Origin: Actinoallomurus liliacearum | Lineage (GTDB): Bacteria; Actinomycetota; Actinomycetes; Streptosporangiales; Streptosporangiaceae | DNA length: 64,000 nt | Direction: 5' to 3' | Assembly (NCBI RefSeq): GCF_039542035.1 | Contig: NZ_BAABHJ010000038.1 | Coordinates: 1 to 64,000 of the forward strand | Shown: positions 7,556 through 16,032 of the stretch, one piece after another | Position numbering within the stretch: the stretch's first letter is position 1 | Layout of the letters: every line of letters begins with the position of its first letter | Notes under the pieces: generated by a model | What the model was told of the DNA's origin: nothing | Database searches by the model: none | The model's input: only the letters and a program-made list of their open reading frames with translations | Translations under genes and position numbers: made by a program

Positions 7556-8739
7556 TCGCCCACCTCACCAGCGGCGACGGTCACCGGACCGCCCACCTCC
7601 GCACCGAGGCCGCCCATGCCGCCCTCGCCCTCGGCGAGCTCCGCCTTACGGCGCCGCGACGGCAGCAGACCCTCCGGCCGGAAGATCATCAAGAGGACCA
7701 GCACCCCGCCGAACACCAGCACGCGGTACTCCTGAAGGCCACGGATCCGCTCCGGGATCCACGCCACCAGGAACGCCCCGAGCATGACTCCGGGGAGGTT
7801 CCCCGAACCGCCCAGGACCACCGCCGCCAGGATCGTCGCCGACAGGATGAACGGGAAGTTGTTCGGAATGATCGACGTCGCCTGCGACCCGTACACCACG
7901 CCGCCCGCGCCGCCGATCGCCGCGCCGATGGCGAACGCCGCCAGCTTGAACTTGAACGTCGGAACGCCCATCAGCTCGGCCGCGTCCTCGTCCTCCCGGA
8001 TCGAGGCCCACGCCCGGCCCACCCGGCTGTTCTCCAGCCGCTTGACGAAGATGATCGCCAGGACGATCACCAGCAGCATCACGTAGTAGTACGGCTTGCC
8101 GTCCAGCGCGCCGTACTTGAACGGCTGCACGCCGCCGATCCCGATCGCGTCGAAGAACCCGTTGTCCGGGATCGTCCACTCCGACAACGTCGGCGGGTGC
8201 GGAATGCCGCCGATGCCGTTCGGGCCGCCGATGTAGTCGGTGTTCTGCGCCACGATCCGGACGATCTCCCCGAAGCCCAGGGTCACGATCGCCAGGTAGT
8301 CGCCGCGCAGCCGCAGCGTCGGAGCGCCCAGGATGATGCCCGACGCCGCCGACAACAGCACGCCGACGACCAGGATCTCCCAGAAGCTCAGGTGCATCTT
8401 CGTGCCGAAGATGGCCATCGCGTAGCCGCCGATCGCGAAGAACGCGACGTACCCCAGGTCGAGCAGACCCGCCTGCCCCACCACGACGTTCAGGCCGATC
8501 GCCAGCAGGATGTACCCGCCGATCGGGAAGAACAGCAGCGTCGGCCAGTCGGTGTACGGCGACATGAAGCTGCCGATGCCGTCCGCCGGCAGGATGATCG
8601 CGACCACGATCAACAGCAGGTAGACCACCCAGCGCGCCCAGCGCGGAGCGGACCCCCACCGGTCACGGAGCGAATCGGAGAAAGAGGAGTACCCGTCCCG
8701 CGCACGGGCGAGCGGGTTTCGGTTGGTCGAATCGTTCAT
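7552..8739 (-). CDS. livM: Branched-chain amino acid ABC transporter permease LivM
   Basis: 395-residue inner-membrane permease with about ten hydrophobic segments. The LivM core (VVVGQAGLLDLGYVAFFAIG near the N-terminus, then LRLRGDYLAIVTLGFGEIVR and the EAA-type ENSRVGRAWASIREDEDAA) is clear. The first 40 residues are hydrophilic. It overlaps livH upstream and livG downstream by four bases each. It forms a heterodimeric channel with LivH. Confidence 0.95.
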   Translation of the reverse strand: MNDSTNRNPLARARDGYSSFSDSLRDRWGSAPRWARWVVYLLLIVVAIILPADGIGSFMSPYTDWPTLLFFPIGGYILLAIGLNVVVGQAGLLDLGYVAFFAIGGYAMAIFGTKMHLSFWEILVVGVLLSAASGIILGAPTLRLRGDYLAIVTLGFGEIVRIVAQNTDYIGGPNGIGGIPHPPTLSEWTIPDNGFFDAIGIGGVQPFKYGALDGKPYYYVMLLVIVLAIIFVKRLENSRVGRAWASIREDEDAAELMGVPTFKFKLAAFAIGAAIGGAGGVVYGSQATSIIPNNFPFILSATILAAVVLGGSGNLPGVMLGAFLVAWIPERIRGLQEYRVLVFGGVLVLLMIFRPEGLLPSRRRKAELAEGEGGMGGLGAEVGGPVTVAAGEVGE

Positions 8740-9701
8740 GCGCGCGCCTGCTGAAGAGACTCACCGAGAATGCCGGTGGGACGGAACATGAGGACAAGCA
8801 CCAGAACGCTGAATGCCACGACGTTCTGCCACTCGGAGCCGAAGATCGCCGAGCCGTACATCTCGATCACGCCGAGGACGATGCCGCCGACCAGCGCGCC
8901 GCGGAGATTGCCGATACCGCCCAGCACCGCGGCCGTGAACGCCTTGATGCCCAGCAGGAAGCCGACGTCGAACTTCGTCTCCTCGAACCGCAGCATGTAC
9001 AGCGCCGCCGCCACACCCGCCATGGCGCCGCCCAGTGCGAACGTCGCGGTCACGATCCGGTCGATGTTGACGCCCATCAGCACGGCCGTCTCCGGATCCT
9101 GCGCCGTCGCGCGGATACCGCGGCCGAGCTTCGTCCGGTTCACGAACACGTCCAGCAGGACCATCATCAGGACCGCGCCGACGATCACGATGAGCCGGTC
9201 GTTCGACAGCTCGAACCCGCCGATGTGGATCACATCGTCACGGTGCACGAAGTGCCCCTGGACCGGCAGCGCGCCCTTCTCCTTCGGCAGGCCGAACGCC
9301 TGCGGGATCACGAGCCGCGCGAAGAGCTGCTGCAGGAACAGCGACGCGCCGATCGCCGAGATCAGCGCCGCGAGCCGTGACGCGCCTTTCCGCCGCAAGG
9401 GCCGGTACGCCACGTACTCCAGGATCACCGCGCTGCCGCCCGACGCGACACCGCCGACGACCGCCAGCACGAGGGCCAGCCCCACCAGCGCGAAACCGCC
9501 GACGTTCGACGGCATCCCGAAAAGGTGCAGGGCTCCGAGCACGCCGAACGTTCCGATCATGAAGATTTCGGAGTGCGCGAAGTTGATGAGTCGCAGGACG
9601 CCGTAGACCATCGTGTAGCCGAGCGCCACCAGCGCGTAGATCGCGCCGAGCGACAGGCCGTCAATCGTGTACGGCCAGAATTGACTGAAAAGATTGTTCA
9701 A
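8736..9701 (-). CDS. livH: Branched-chain amino acid ABC transporter permease LivH
   Basis: 321-residue permease. LivH features visible are the early GLSLGAIYALVALGYTMVYG segment, INFAHSEIFMIG, the RTKLGRGIRATAQDPETA coupling loop that contacts the ATPases, and the late FTAAVLGGIGNLRGALVGG. It follows the binding-protein gene after 81 bases and overlaps livM by four bases. Confidence 0.95.
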   Translation of the reverse strand: MNNLFSQFWPYTIDGLSLGAIYALVALGYTMVYGVLRLINFAHSEIFMIGTFGVLGALHLFGMPSNVGGFALVGLALVLAVVGGVASGGSAVILEYVAYRPLRRKGASRLAALISAIGASLFLQQLFARLVIPQAFGLPKEKGALPVQGHFVHRDDVIHIGGFELSNDRLIVIVGAVLMMVLLDVFVNRTKLGRGIRATAQDPETAVLMGVNIDRIVTATFALGGAMAGVAAALYMLRFEETKFDVGFLLGIKAFTAAVLGGIGNLRGALVGGIVLGVIEMYGSAIFGSEWQNVVAFSVLVLVLMFRPTGILGESLQQARA

Positions 9702-9782
9702 TGTGGTCGCCTTTGCCGCAGGGGCGGGAGCATGTCGCTCCCGCCCCTGCGCCTGTCCTAAGGCCGCCGTCTGGCAGGCGGA

Positions 9783-10949
9783 CTACTTGACCGTCGCGTT
9801 CTTGGCGCTGCCCAGCAGCGGGAGCTGGTTGCCCTTGACCTCGTAGACGTAGACGTCCGTCGCGGTCGGCTCACCGTTGCTCTGGAACTTGATCTCCTTC
9901 GAGACTCCCGGCTTGTCGACCTTCGTCAGGAAGTCGTTGATCTTCTCCGGGGTGGTGTTGCCGGCCTTGACCGCCTCGATGAACGCGGTGGCCGCGTCGT
10001 AGCCCTCGGCCGAGTAGATCGCCGGGTCGGCGTTGAACTTCGCCTTGTAGTCCGCGGCGAACTTCTTGCTCGCCGCGCTCGCCGTACCCGTCGGGTCGAT
10101 CAGGCACGGGCAGCCGATGACCGAACCCTCGGCGTTCGTGCCGCCGGCGCCCTTGGCCAGACCCTGGTCCAGCGAACCGTCACCGGACAGGAAGCGCGCC
10201 TTCACGCCACCCTCGCGCAGCTGCTTGATCAGCTTGCCGCCGGCCGCGTAGTAGCCGCCGAAGAAGATGGCGTCCGGCGAGAACGCCTTCACCTTGTTGA
10301 CGGTCGCGGAGAAGTCCGAACCGTTCGGGTCGATCGGGTCCTCGGAGGTCTGGGCGCCGCCCTTCTCCACCGTCGCCTTGACCGTCTCACCGAGCGGCTT
10401 ACCGTACTCGGAGTTGTCGTGGACGATGAAGACCTTCTTGGCCTTCAGCCCGTTCGTGATGAACTCACCGATCCCCGCGCCCTGCACGTTGTCGTTGGCG
10501 ATGAGGCGGTGCCAGTACTTCCAGCCGTGCGTCGCCAGCGCGGCGTTGGTCGCCGAGGAGGAGATGTTCGGCAGCTTGCCCTCCTCCAGGACCGGGTCGG
10601 CCTGCGCCGACTCGCCGGAGAAGGTCGGGCCGATGAGGCCGGCGATCTTGTCCTTGGTGATGGCCTGCTTGGCCAGCGGCACGGCCTGCTCGCCCTTGCC
10701 CTGGCTGTCGTAGGTCTTGAGGGTGATCTTGACCTTCGGGTTGGTCGCGTTGTACTGGTCGATGGCCAGCTGAGCGCCCTGCTTGGGCGGGATGACGATG
10801 CCGGAGTTCTCGCCGGTCAGGTCGCCCATGAACCCGATGGTGACATTGTCACCACCACCCTTGGAGTTGCCACCGCACGCGGACGCGCCGAGCGCCAGTG
10901 TCGCGCTCGCCGCCACCACGCCGACGACCGTAATCAATCTGCTCCGCAA
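9783..10949 (-). CDS. livK: Branched-chain amino acid-type substrate-binding lipoprotein
   Basis: Extracellular lipoprotein of the periplasmic-binding-protein type I fold (LivK/LivJ family) that delivers substrate to LivHM. The start is a TTG at 10949 with an excellent ribosome site (GGAAGGAAGAG); this gives a short signal peptide ending in a lipobox near Cys25. Typical motifs follow: IGFMGDLTGENSGIV, a middle DNSEYGKPLG hinge and a C-terminal SAEGYDAATAFIEA. The specific ligand cannot be read from sequence; Leu/Ile/Val is usual, but related proteins bind amides or urea. It is the first gene of the operon, with a leader of up to 270 bases after the ANTAR gene. Confidence 0.92.
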   Translation of the reverse strand: MRSRLITVVGVVAASATLALGASACGGNSKGGGDNVTIGFMGDLTGENSGIVIPPKQGAQLAIDQYNATNPKVKITLKTYDSQGKGEQAVPLAKQAITKDKIAGLIGPTFSGESAQADPVLEEGKLPNISSSATNAALATHGWKYWHRLIANDNVQGAGIGEFITNGLKAKKVFIVHDNSEYGKPLGETVKATVEKGGAQTSEDPIDPNGSDFSATVNKVKAFSPDAIFFGGYYAAGGKLIKQLREGGVKARFLSGDGSLDQGLAKGAGGTNAEGSVIGCPCLIDPTGTASAASKKFAADYKAKFNADPAIYSAEGYDAATAFIEAVKAGNTTPEKINDFLTKVDKPGVSKEIKFQSNGEPTATDVYVYEVKGNQLPLLGSAKNATVK

Positions 10950-11218
10950 GGTAGCTCTTCCTTCCGTCCGAATCCCCTGGATCAGGGACTTATCACCACC
11001 CAGGTCGTGGACTCGGTGCGGGCGAAACAGCACGTTTCCTGGGGGCTCGGTGGGTAGTACACCGAGCACCGGCTACGAACAGTAGAGATCCAGCGATGGT
11101 GTTGCTGATTCGTTACTGCCCTGTGCCCTAAAAGTCCAGTTTTGGTTACGGACGGCTACTCTGCGTAGTGGCGCAGATCACTTCGTTTCGGGGATGTTAA
11201 CGGACATAGGACGTCCTG

Positions 11219-11824
11219 CTATTCGGCTGGTCCGCCAGACGTCTCTCCCGAGCCGCCCGCGATGACCGCCTCCGCCACCGCCCGCATCGTCAGCCGGCGG
11301 TCCATCGACGTCTTCTGGATCCAGCGGAACGCCTCCGGCTCCGACCACCCGTGCGCGCTCTGCAGCAGCCCCTTGGCCCGGTCGACCAGCTTCCGCGTCT
11401 CCAGCCGCTCCCCGAGCGAGCTCACCTCGGCCTCGAGGCTCTTGATCTCCTGGAAGCGGCTCACCGCCATCTCGATGGCGGGCACCAGATCCGCCTTCGT
11501 GAAAGGCTTCACGAGGTAGGCCATGGCTCCGGCCTCGCGCGCCCTCTCGACCAGCTCACGCTGGGAGAACGCCGTCAGGATGACGACCGGCGCGATGCGC
11601 CCGGCGGCGATCCGCTCGGCCGCCGAGATCCCGTCCAAGATCGGCATCTTCACGTCGAGGATCGTGAGGTCCGGGAGCAACTCCGTCGTCAGGCGGACGG
11701 CCGTCTCCCCGTCCCCTGCCTCACCGACGACCTCATAGCCGTCTTCTTCCAGCATCTCCTTGAGGTCCAGCCTGATCAGGGCCTCATCCTCAGCGATCAC
11801 AACACGACGCGCGCTCTCGGTCAC
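11219..11824 (-). CDS. pdtaR: ANTAR-domain response regulator (PdtaR-like)
   Basis: Two-component receiver fused to an RNA-binding ANTAR domain. The receiver has the acidic pair and VVIAEDEALIRLDL start, phospho-acceptor Asp near residue 56 (ILDVKMP), Thr in VVILTAFS and Lys in YLVKPF. A coiled linker (EIKSLEAEVSSLGERLETRKLVDRAKGLL) leads into the ANTAR helices near the C-terminus. It closely resembles mycobacterial Rv1626 (PdtaR), whose kinase PdtaS is encoded elsewhere. Known ANTAR proteins bind dual-hexaloop RNA hairpins and cause antitermination. I use the GTG at 11824, which matches the family start; longer in-frame starts exist up to 11896. It lies upstream of, and co-oriented with, the liv operon. 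Confidence 0.9.
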   Translation of the reverse strand: MTESARRVVIAEDEALIRLDLKEMLEEDGYEVVGEAGDGETAVRLTTELLPDLTILDVKMPILDGISAAERIAAGRIAPVVILTAFSQRELVERAREAGAMAYLVKPFTKADLVPAIEMAVSRFQEIKSLEAEVSSLGERLETRKLVDRAKGLLQSAHGWSEPEAFRWIQKTSMDRRLTMRAVAEAVIAGGSGETSGGPAE

Positions 11825-11918
11825 GCGCACGAGCGTACCCGGACCCGCTACCCTGGTACCCGACCCGGGGTCACTCCCGGTCATCAAAACGGACATATAG
11901 CCGGATGTCAGGAAATAG

Positions 11919-11991
11919 GCCCCGATATCCCAACGGCAGAGGAAATGGTCTCAAACACCATCTAGTGTGGGTTCGAATCCCACTCGGGGCA
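11919..11991 (+). tRNA. tRNA-Leu (anticodon CAA), short variable loop
   Basis: Acceptor stem 11919-11925 pairs perfectly with 11984-11990, discriminator A at 11991. The D-stem has three pairs (11928-11930 with 11941-11943) and a GG-containing loop. The anticodon stem ATGGT/ACCAT carries the loop CTCAAAC, so the anticodon is CAA (11952-11954). The T-stem GTGGG/CCCAC encloses TTCGAAT. CCA is not encoded. Leucine tRNAs normally have a long variable arm; here only five bases (11962-11966) separate the anticodon and T stems, giving a class I outline. The three-pair D-stem and A73 still fit the leucine lineage. Confidence 0.88.
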
Positions 11992-11998
11992 CTTTATG

Positions 11999-12029
11999 AA
12001 TCGCCGTTCCCAGCGAGCGGCGATTTTGT
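11999..12029 (+). terminator. Intrinsic terminator of the tRNA gene
   Basis: AATCGCCG (11999-12006) pairs perfectly with CGGCGATT (12018-12025) and is followed by further T residues. It lies 8 bases after the tRNA and before the LAGLIDADG gene. Confidence 0.8.
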
Positions 12030-12054
12030 CGTAGGACAGCGCGACACTGAGCGC

Positions 12055-12837
12055 ATGTATGACATCGCCACCCGTAATCGCGCCTTAGAACTTCTCGCGC
12101 AGGGCTTGACCGTCAGCGAGGTCAGCAGACGCACGCGGATCTCCCGATGGGCCATCCGGGACTGGCAACTGCGGGCCGACCAGGGCAGATCCGTGGCGTC
12201 ATACCGCACGGCTCCGTGCCCCCGCTGTGCGACGCCTCCGACGATCCCGCAGCCTGCGGACCGATACGCTTATCTTCTAGGGCTCTATCTCGGTGACGGC
12301 TGCATCAGCCCCGTCAGCGATCCCGCCAAACGAATCTGGGCTTTGCGCATTTTCTGCGCGGACAGCTACCCCGGCCTGCAGACCGAGTGCGCGGACGCCA
12401 TCCGCGCGATCCGGCCGGACAATAAGATCCGCTTCCTCAAGCTCGTAGGCTGCACCGAGATCAACAGCCATTCGAAACACTGGCCGTGCTTCTTTCCCCA
12501 GCACGGCCCAGGCAAGAAGCACAACCGGACGATCGCGCTGGAGTGCTGGCAGCAGGAGCTGGTCGGGCGATTCACGGAGCCGTTCGTCCGTGGGCTGATC
12601 CACTCGGACGGGAGCCGCTCCACGAACCGCGTGCGGCATTCGACGGAAGGCGGCGAGCGCTGGTACGAGTACCCCCGCTACTTCTTCACCAACGAATCGG
12701 CCGACATCGCCAGGTTGTTCACCGACGCGCTAGACAGACTCGGCATCGCGTGGAAGCGGTCGAACCGCAACAACATCTCGGTGGCGCGGAGGGAGGCGGT
12801 GGCGCGGTTGGATGAGTTCGTGGGGCCGAAGTACTGA
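12055..12837 (+). CDS. HTH protein with two LAGLIDADG-like motifs (homing-endonuclease family)
   Basis: A 260-residue protein. Residues 1-45 form a helix-turn-helix of the Trp-repressor/transposase type (ALELLAQGLTVSEVSRRTRISRWAIRDW). A short Cys-X2-Cys pair follows. Then come two LAGLIDADG-like motifs: LGLYLGDGC (near 75) and VRGLIHSDGSR (near 180), each with the acidic residue expected at the active site. The pattern is that of a single-chain LAGLIDADG endonuclease, though it is not inside an intron or intein. I recall similar genes beside tRNA genes in other actinomycetes. The start ATG 12055 follows the tRNA terminator. Its actual role, DNA cutter or regulator, is not established. Confidence 0.75.
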   Translation: MYDIATRNRALELLAQGLTVSEVSRRTRISRWAIRDWQLRADQGRSVASYRTAPCPRCATPPTIPQPADRYAYLLGLYLGDGCISPVSDPAKRIWALRIFCADSYPGLQTECADAIRAIRPDNKIRFLKLVGCTEINSHSKHWPCFFPQHGPGKKHNRTIALECWQQELVGRFTEPFVRGLIHSDGSRSTNRVRHSTEGGERWYEYPRYFFTNESADIARLFTDALDRLGIAWKRSNRNNISVARREAVARLDEFVGPKY

Positions 12838-13014
12838 TCAGCTCGCGTGGCGGATCAGGAACTCCTGCTGGGCGTCCGGGGCCGTCAGGATCGAGCCGGG
12901 GACGGCGGGGTCGCGGTGTTCGGACTGGAGGTCCTCGGGGCGGGGGCGCGCGGGCAGGGAGCGCCAGCGGGGCGTGGACACGTCCCGGGAGGGAGCCTTC
13001 CGGTCTTCGCTCAT
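12838..13014 (-). CDS. Small hypothetical protein, 58 residues
   Basis: An open frame from ATG 13014 to TGA 12838, back to back with the end of the LAGLIDADG gene. The product is hydrophilic and rich in Arg, Pro and Asp, with no membrane segment or Cys. Codon third positions are strongly GC, as for real genes here, and no competing long frame on the other strand has a recognisable product. The family is unknown to me. It is probably downstream of, and co-transcribed with, the membrane gene at 13118-13561. Confidence 0.55.
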   Translation of the reverse strand: MSEDRKAPSRDVSTPRWRSLPARPRPEDLQSEHRDPAVPGSILTAPDAQQEFLIRHAS

Positions 13015-13117
13015 GATTCCAGGATGCCGCGCGCCAAGGCGCGTACCAAGCTCCGACCGAATTCCGGTGCGCCTTGACGGTGCACGTCTTCACGTCTCGG
13101 ATGAGCGTCGCGGGTGG

Positions 13118-13561
13118 TCAGGCGTCGAAGGCGGCGAGGAGACCGCCCACGATGAGACCCATGCCCACGAACGCGAACGGGCCCGCCGTCCGGGTCGCCG
13201 CGCGTGCCTGTGCCGGGGTGGCGCCGGCGGCCCTGAGGATGCGTCGGGCGTCGGCGTAAGGCTCGCGCCGGTCGGGTAGCGCACCGGCTGCGACGGGGAT
13301 GTGCACCAGGCCGGCGAGTCCGGTGACGACGACGGCCGGCCAGCGGCTCCCGGTCGCGTCCACGAGTGCCAGGCCGATGGCGAGGGCGGTGGCGTAGCCG
13401 GCCATGGCGGCGAGTTGTACTCCGGCGGCCAGCAGGGCGGCCGAGGGGATGCCGGTCCCGCCGATCCGGAGCAATGAGCGCCACAGCCGTTCCCCGACCT
13501 TACGGCGGAGCAGCATGCCCCACCCGAAGAGGACGAAGAAGGTGACCAAGGGCATGGTCAT
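13118..13561 (-). CDS. Conserved membrane protein, unknown function
   Basis: 147 residues with four probable membrane helices (starting TMPLVTFFVLFGWGMLL; a middle Ala/Leu-rich pair; a C-terminal FAFVGMGLIVGGLLAA). The ATG at 13561 has a clear ribosome site (GAGGAGA). It lies 96 bases beyond the pyk stop on the same strand. A small membrane protein near pykA is also known in mycobacteria, so it may be a backbone gene; I do not recognise its family. Confidence 0.7.
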   Translation of the reverse strand: MTMPLVTFFVLFGWGMLLRRKVGERLWRSLLRIGGTGIPSAALLAAGVQLAAMAGYATALAIGLALVDATGSRWPAVVVTGLAGLVHIPVAAGALPDRREPYADARRILRAAGATPAQARAATRTAGPFAFVGMGLIVGGLLAAFDA

Positions 13562-13657
13562 GACCGTCTCCTCACGGGCGTGGCGCTCGTCCCCGGCCTA
13601 TGCGGGGCCATCGCCTGGCACGACGATGGTCCCGCACCGGACCGTGGTCCAGCCGCG

Positions 13658-15094
13658 TCAGGACACCGGGGGCATGGCGATGGCGTCGCCGAGGCGGTGG
13701 ACGCGCAGCGCGTTGGTGGAGCCGGGGATGCCGGGGGGCGAGCCGGCGACGATGACGACGCGGTCGCCCTTCTGGAGGCGGCCGATCTCGAGGAGCGCGG
13801 CCTCGACCTGGCGGACCATCTCGTCGGTGTGGAACACCTCGGGGACGATGAAGGTCTCGACGCCCCAGACGAGGGCCAGCTGGCTGCGGGTCTCGGGGCG
13901 GGCGGTGAAGGCCAGGAGGGGGATCGGCGAGCGGTAGCGGGACAGGCGGCGCGCGGTCTCACCGGTCATGGTGAAGGCGACGAGGGCCTTGGCTCCGACG
14001 GTGGCGCCGACCTCGGCGGCGGCGCGGGCGATGGCCCCGCCGACCGTCTCGGGGACGCGGTCGAGGGAGTGGGTGGCGCGGAGGGTGTGCTCCTCGGCGG
14101 CGCAGACGATGCGGCCCATGGTCTGGACGGACTCGATGGGGTAGTCGCCGACGCTGGTCTCGCCGGAGAGCATGACGGCGTCGGCGCCTTCGAAGACGGC
14201 GTTGGCGACGTCGGAGGTCTCGGCGCGGGTGGGGCGGGGCGCGCTGATCATGGATTCGAGCATCTGCGTCGCGACGATGACCGGGCGGGCCTTCTCGCGG
14301 GTGAGCTCGATGGCGCGTTTCTGGACGATGGGGACCTGCTCGAGCGGGAGCTCGACGCCGAGGTCGCCGCGGGCGACCATGATGCCGTCGAAGGCTTCGA
14401 CGATGTCCTCGAGGCGGTCGACGGCCTGCGGCTTCTCGATCTTGGCGAGGAGGGGGACGGTGCGTCCTTCCTCTTCCATGATGCGGCGAGCGGTCGTGGC
14501 ATCGTCGGGGCTGCGGACGAAGGACAGGGCGACCATGTCGACGCCGAGGTGGAGGGCGAAGCGCAGGTCGTCCTCGTCCTTCTCGGTGAGGGCGGGGACG
14601 CTGACGGCGACGCCGGGGAGGTTGAGGCCCTTGTGGTCGGAGACCATGCCGCCGACGAGGACGCGGGTGCGGACGCGGGGGCCGTCGACGGCGGTGACGT
14701 TGAGGACGACGCGGCCGTCGTCGATGAGGACGGTGTCACCGGCGTTGACGTCGCCGGGGAGCCCGCCGTACGTCGTGGAGACCATGCTGCGGTCGCCGGG
14801 GACGTCCTCGGTGGTGATGGTGAACTCGTCGCCCAGGGTCAGGCGGACCGGGCCGTCGGCGAACCGGCCGAGCCTGATCTTGGGTCCCTGGAGGTCGGCG
14901 AGGATGCCGACGCCGTGCCCGGTGACGTTGGAGGCTTCACGGAGATATCGATAGACCTCCGCGTGCTGCTGCTGGGTGCCGTGGCTCATGTTGAGCCGGG
15001 CGACGTCGATCCCGGCCTCCACGAGGGCGTTGATGCGCTCCTGGCTGGAACAGGCGGGACCTATCGTGCTGACGATCTTTGCTCGGCGACTCAC
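13658..15094 (-). CDS. pyk: Pyruvate kinase
   Basis: 478-residue glycolytic enzyme making pyruvate and ATP from PEP and ADP. It opens with RAKIVSTIGPA, has the active-site signature LLAKIEKPQAVD and the Mg-binding GIMVARGDLGVELP, and the domain A motif VIVATQMLESMI. Length matches the classical form without the extra PEP-utilising domain. The start is a GTG at 15094. The C-terminal allosteric domain is complete. Confidence 0.97.
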   Translation of the reverse strand: MSRRAKIVSTIGPACSSQERINALVEAGIDVARLNMSHGTQQQHAEVYRYLREASNVTGHGVGILADLQGPKIRLGRFADGPVRLTLGDEFTITTEDVPGDRSMVSTTYGGLPGDVNAGDTVLIDDGRVVLNVTAVDGPRVRTRVLVGGMVSDHKGLNLPGVAVSVPALTEKDEDDLRFALHLGVDMVALSFVRSPDDATTARRIMEEEGRTVPLLAKIEKPQAVDRLEDIVEAFDGIMVARGDLGVELPLEQVPIVQKRAIELTREKARPVIVATQMLESMISAPRPTRAETSDVANAVFEGADAVMLSGETSVGDYPIESVQTMGRIVCAAEEHTLRATHSLDRVPETVGGAIARAAAEVGATVGAKALVAFTMTGETARRLSRYRSPIPLLAFTARPETRSQLALVWGVETFIVPEVFHTDEMVRQVEAALLEIGRLQKGDRVVIVAGSPPGIPGSTNALRVHRLGDAIAMPPVS

Positions 15095-15477
15095 GCTACA
15101 ACCCTAGGTAGTTACTGGGCGGTACGCGTATTCATGCAGGTCGGCGTCGCCCAGTGTTCACGTATTGGTCTAGACCGAAGGGGTCGAGACGGGCCCCTTG
15201 GTCCAAATGTGAGGGTATGCCGCGTCGCGACGAACAGGCAGCCGGATCCCAAAGTCGGGCTTGCCCGGTTTCGCGGTGCGGGCAGTCGCGCGCCCGTCCA
15301 TCCGGCCGCTCGGGCGGCCGCGGGCGCGTACGTCCGGCGGGGTGTCTCCGGCGCCGCCGGAGCCGACCGCGCCGGAGACCATGCCTCACCGGGAGCGGCC
15401 GCCCGCCCCGCGACCGGCCGGGCGGATGCCGGGGCGGGCGGCCGGCACGCCATGTGCCGGCCGGCCGGGCCGGCGGC
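15095..15477. other. Gene-free stretch upstream of pyk
   Basis: About 380 bases without a convincing gene. It should hold the pyk promoter on the minus strand. A perfect 10-base palindrome GGTCTAGACC sits near 15167-15176, and GGGGTCGAGACGGGCCCC nearby is partly self-complementary. From 15290 to 15470 the sequence is very GC-rich and repetitive. Confidence 0.4.
15440..15462 (-). terminator. Hairpin downstream of the DJ-1/PfpI gene
   Basis: GGCCGGCAC (15440-15448) pairs perfectly with GTGCCGGCC (15454-15462) around a 5-base loop, 16 bases after the stop codon. It has no T-tract, as is common for actinomycete terminators. Confidence 0.6.
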
Positions 15478-16032
15478 TCAGGCCGCGAACGTCTCGACGA
15501 GCTCCTGGCAGAAGGCCTTGAGGTCGTCGGGCTTGCGGCTGGTGATGAGGGTGTTGGAGCCGGCGGTGCAGCGCGTGACCTCCTGGTCGACCCAGGTGCC
15601 GCCCGCGTTGCGGATGTCGGTCCGCAGGCTGGGCCAAGACGTCAGGGTGCGGCCGCGTACGACGCCGGCCTCGACGAGGGTCCAGGGCGCGTGGCAGATC
15701 GCCGCCACCGGCTTGGCGCTGTCGAAGAATCCCTTGGCGAAGGCGACGGCCTTCGGCTCGGTGCGCAGGAAGTCGGGGTTGGCGACGCCTCCGGGGAGGA
15801 CAAGCGCGTCGAAGTCGTCGGCCGAGACCTCGTCGACGGTGGCGTCCACGGGGAAGGTGTCGGCCTTCTCGAGGTGGTCGCGGGCCTGGACCCGGCCGCC
15901 GCCGGTGGAGACGAGCCGTGGCGTGCCACCGGCCTGCTCGACGGCCTTCCAGGGCTCGGTCAGCTCGACCTGCTCGATCCCGTCGGGGGCGACGAGGAAG
16001 GCGATCGTCTTGCCGTGAAGGTTGGTGCTCAT
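15478..16032 (-). CDS. DJ-1/PfpI-family protein (type 1 glutamine amidotransferase-like)
   Basis: 184 residues of the DJ-1/PfpI fold: IAFLVAPDGIEQVEL start, LVLPGGVANPDFLR loop and the nucleophile elbow AICHAPWTLVEAG with the reactive Cys. Relatives include the stress proteins YhbO and PfpI, reported as deglycases or proteases; the exact reaction here is unknown. The ATG at 16032 has GGAAGG upstream. It stands alone, with a terminator behind it and a 370-base gap in front. Confidence 0.88.
   Translation of the reverse strand: MSTNLHGKTIAFLVAPDGIEQVELTEPWKAVEQAGGTPRLVSTGGGRVQARDHLEKADTFPVDATVDEVSADDFDALVLPGGVANPDFLRTEPKAVAFAKGFFDSAKPVAAICHAPWTLVEAGVVRGRTLTSWPSLRTDIRNAGGTWVDQEVTRCTAGSNTLITSRKPDDLKAFCQELVETFAA

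Noticed and set aside
10950..11218. ANTAR dual-hexaloop target in the livK leader
   Set aside because: The leader is long and an ANTAR gene is adjacent, but I could not find two consecutive hexaloop hairpins by eye.
11919..15000. tRNA as attachment site of an integrated island
   Set aside because: I saw no second copy of the tRNA 3' end in the window and no integrase gene nearby.
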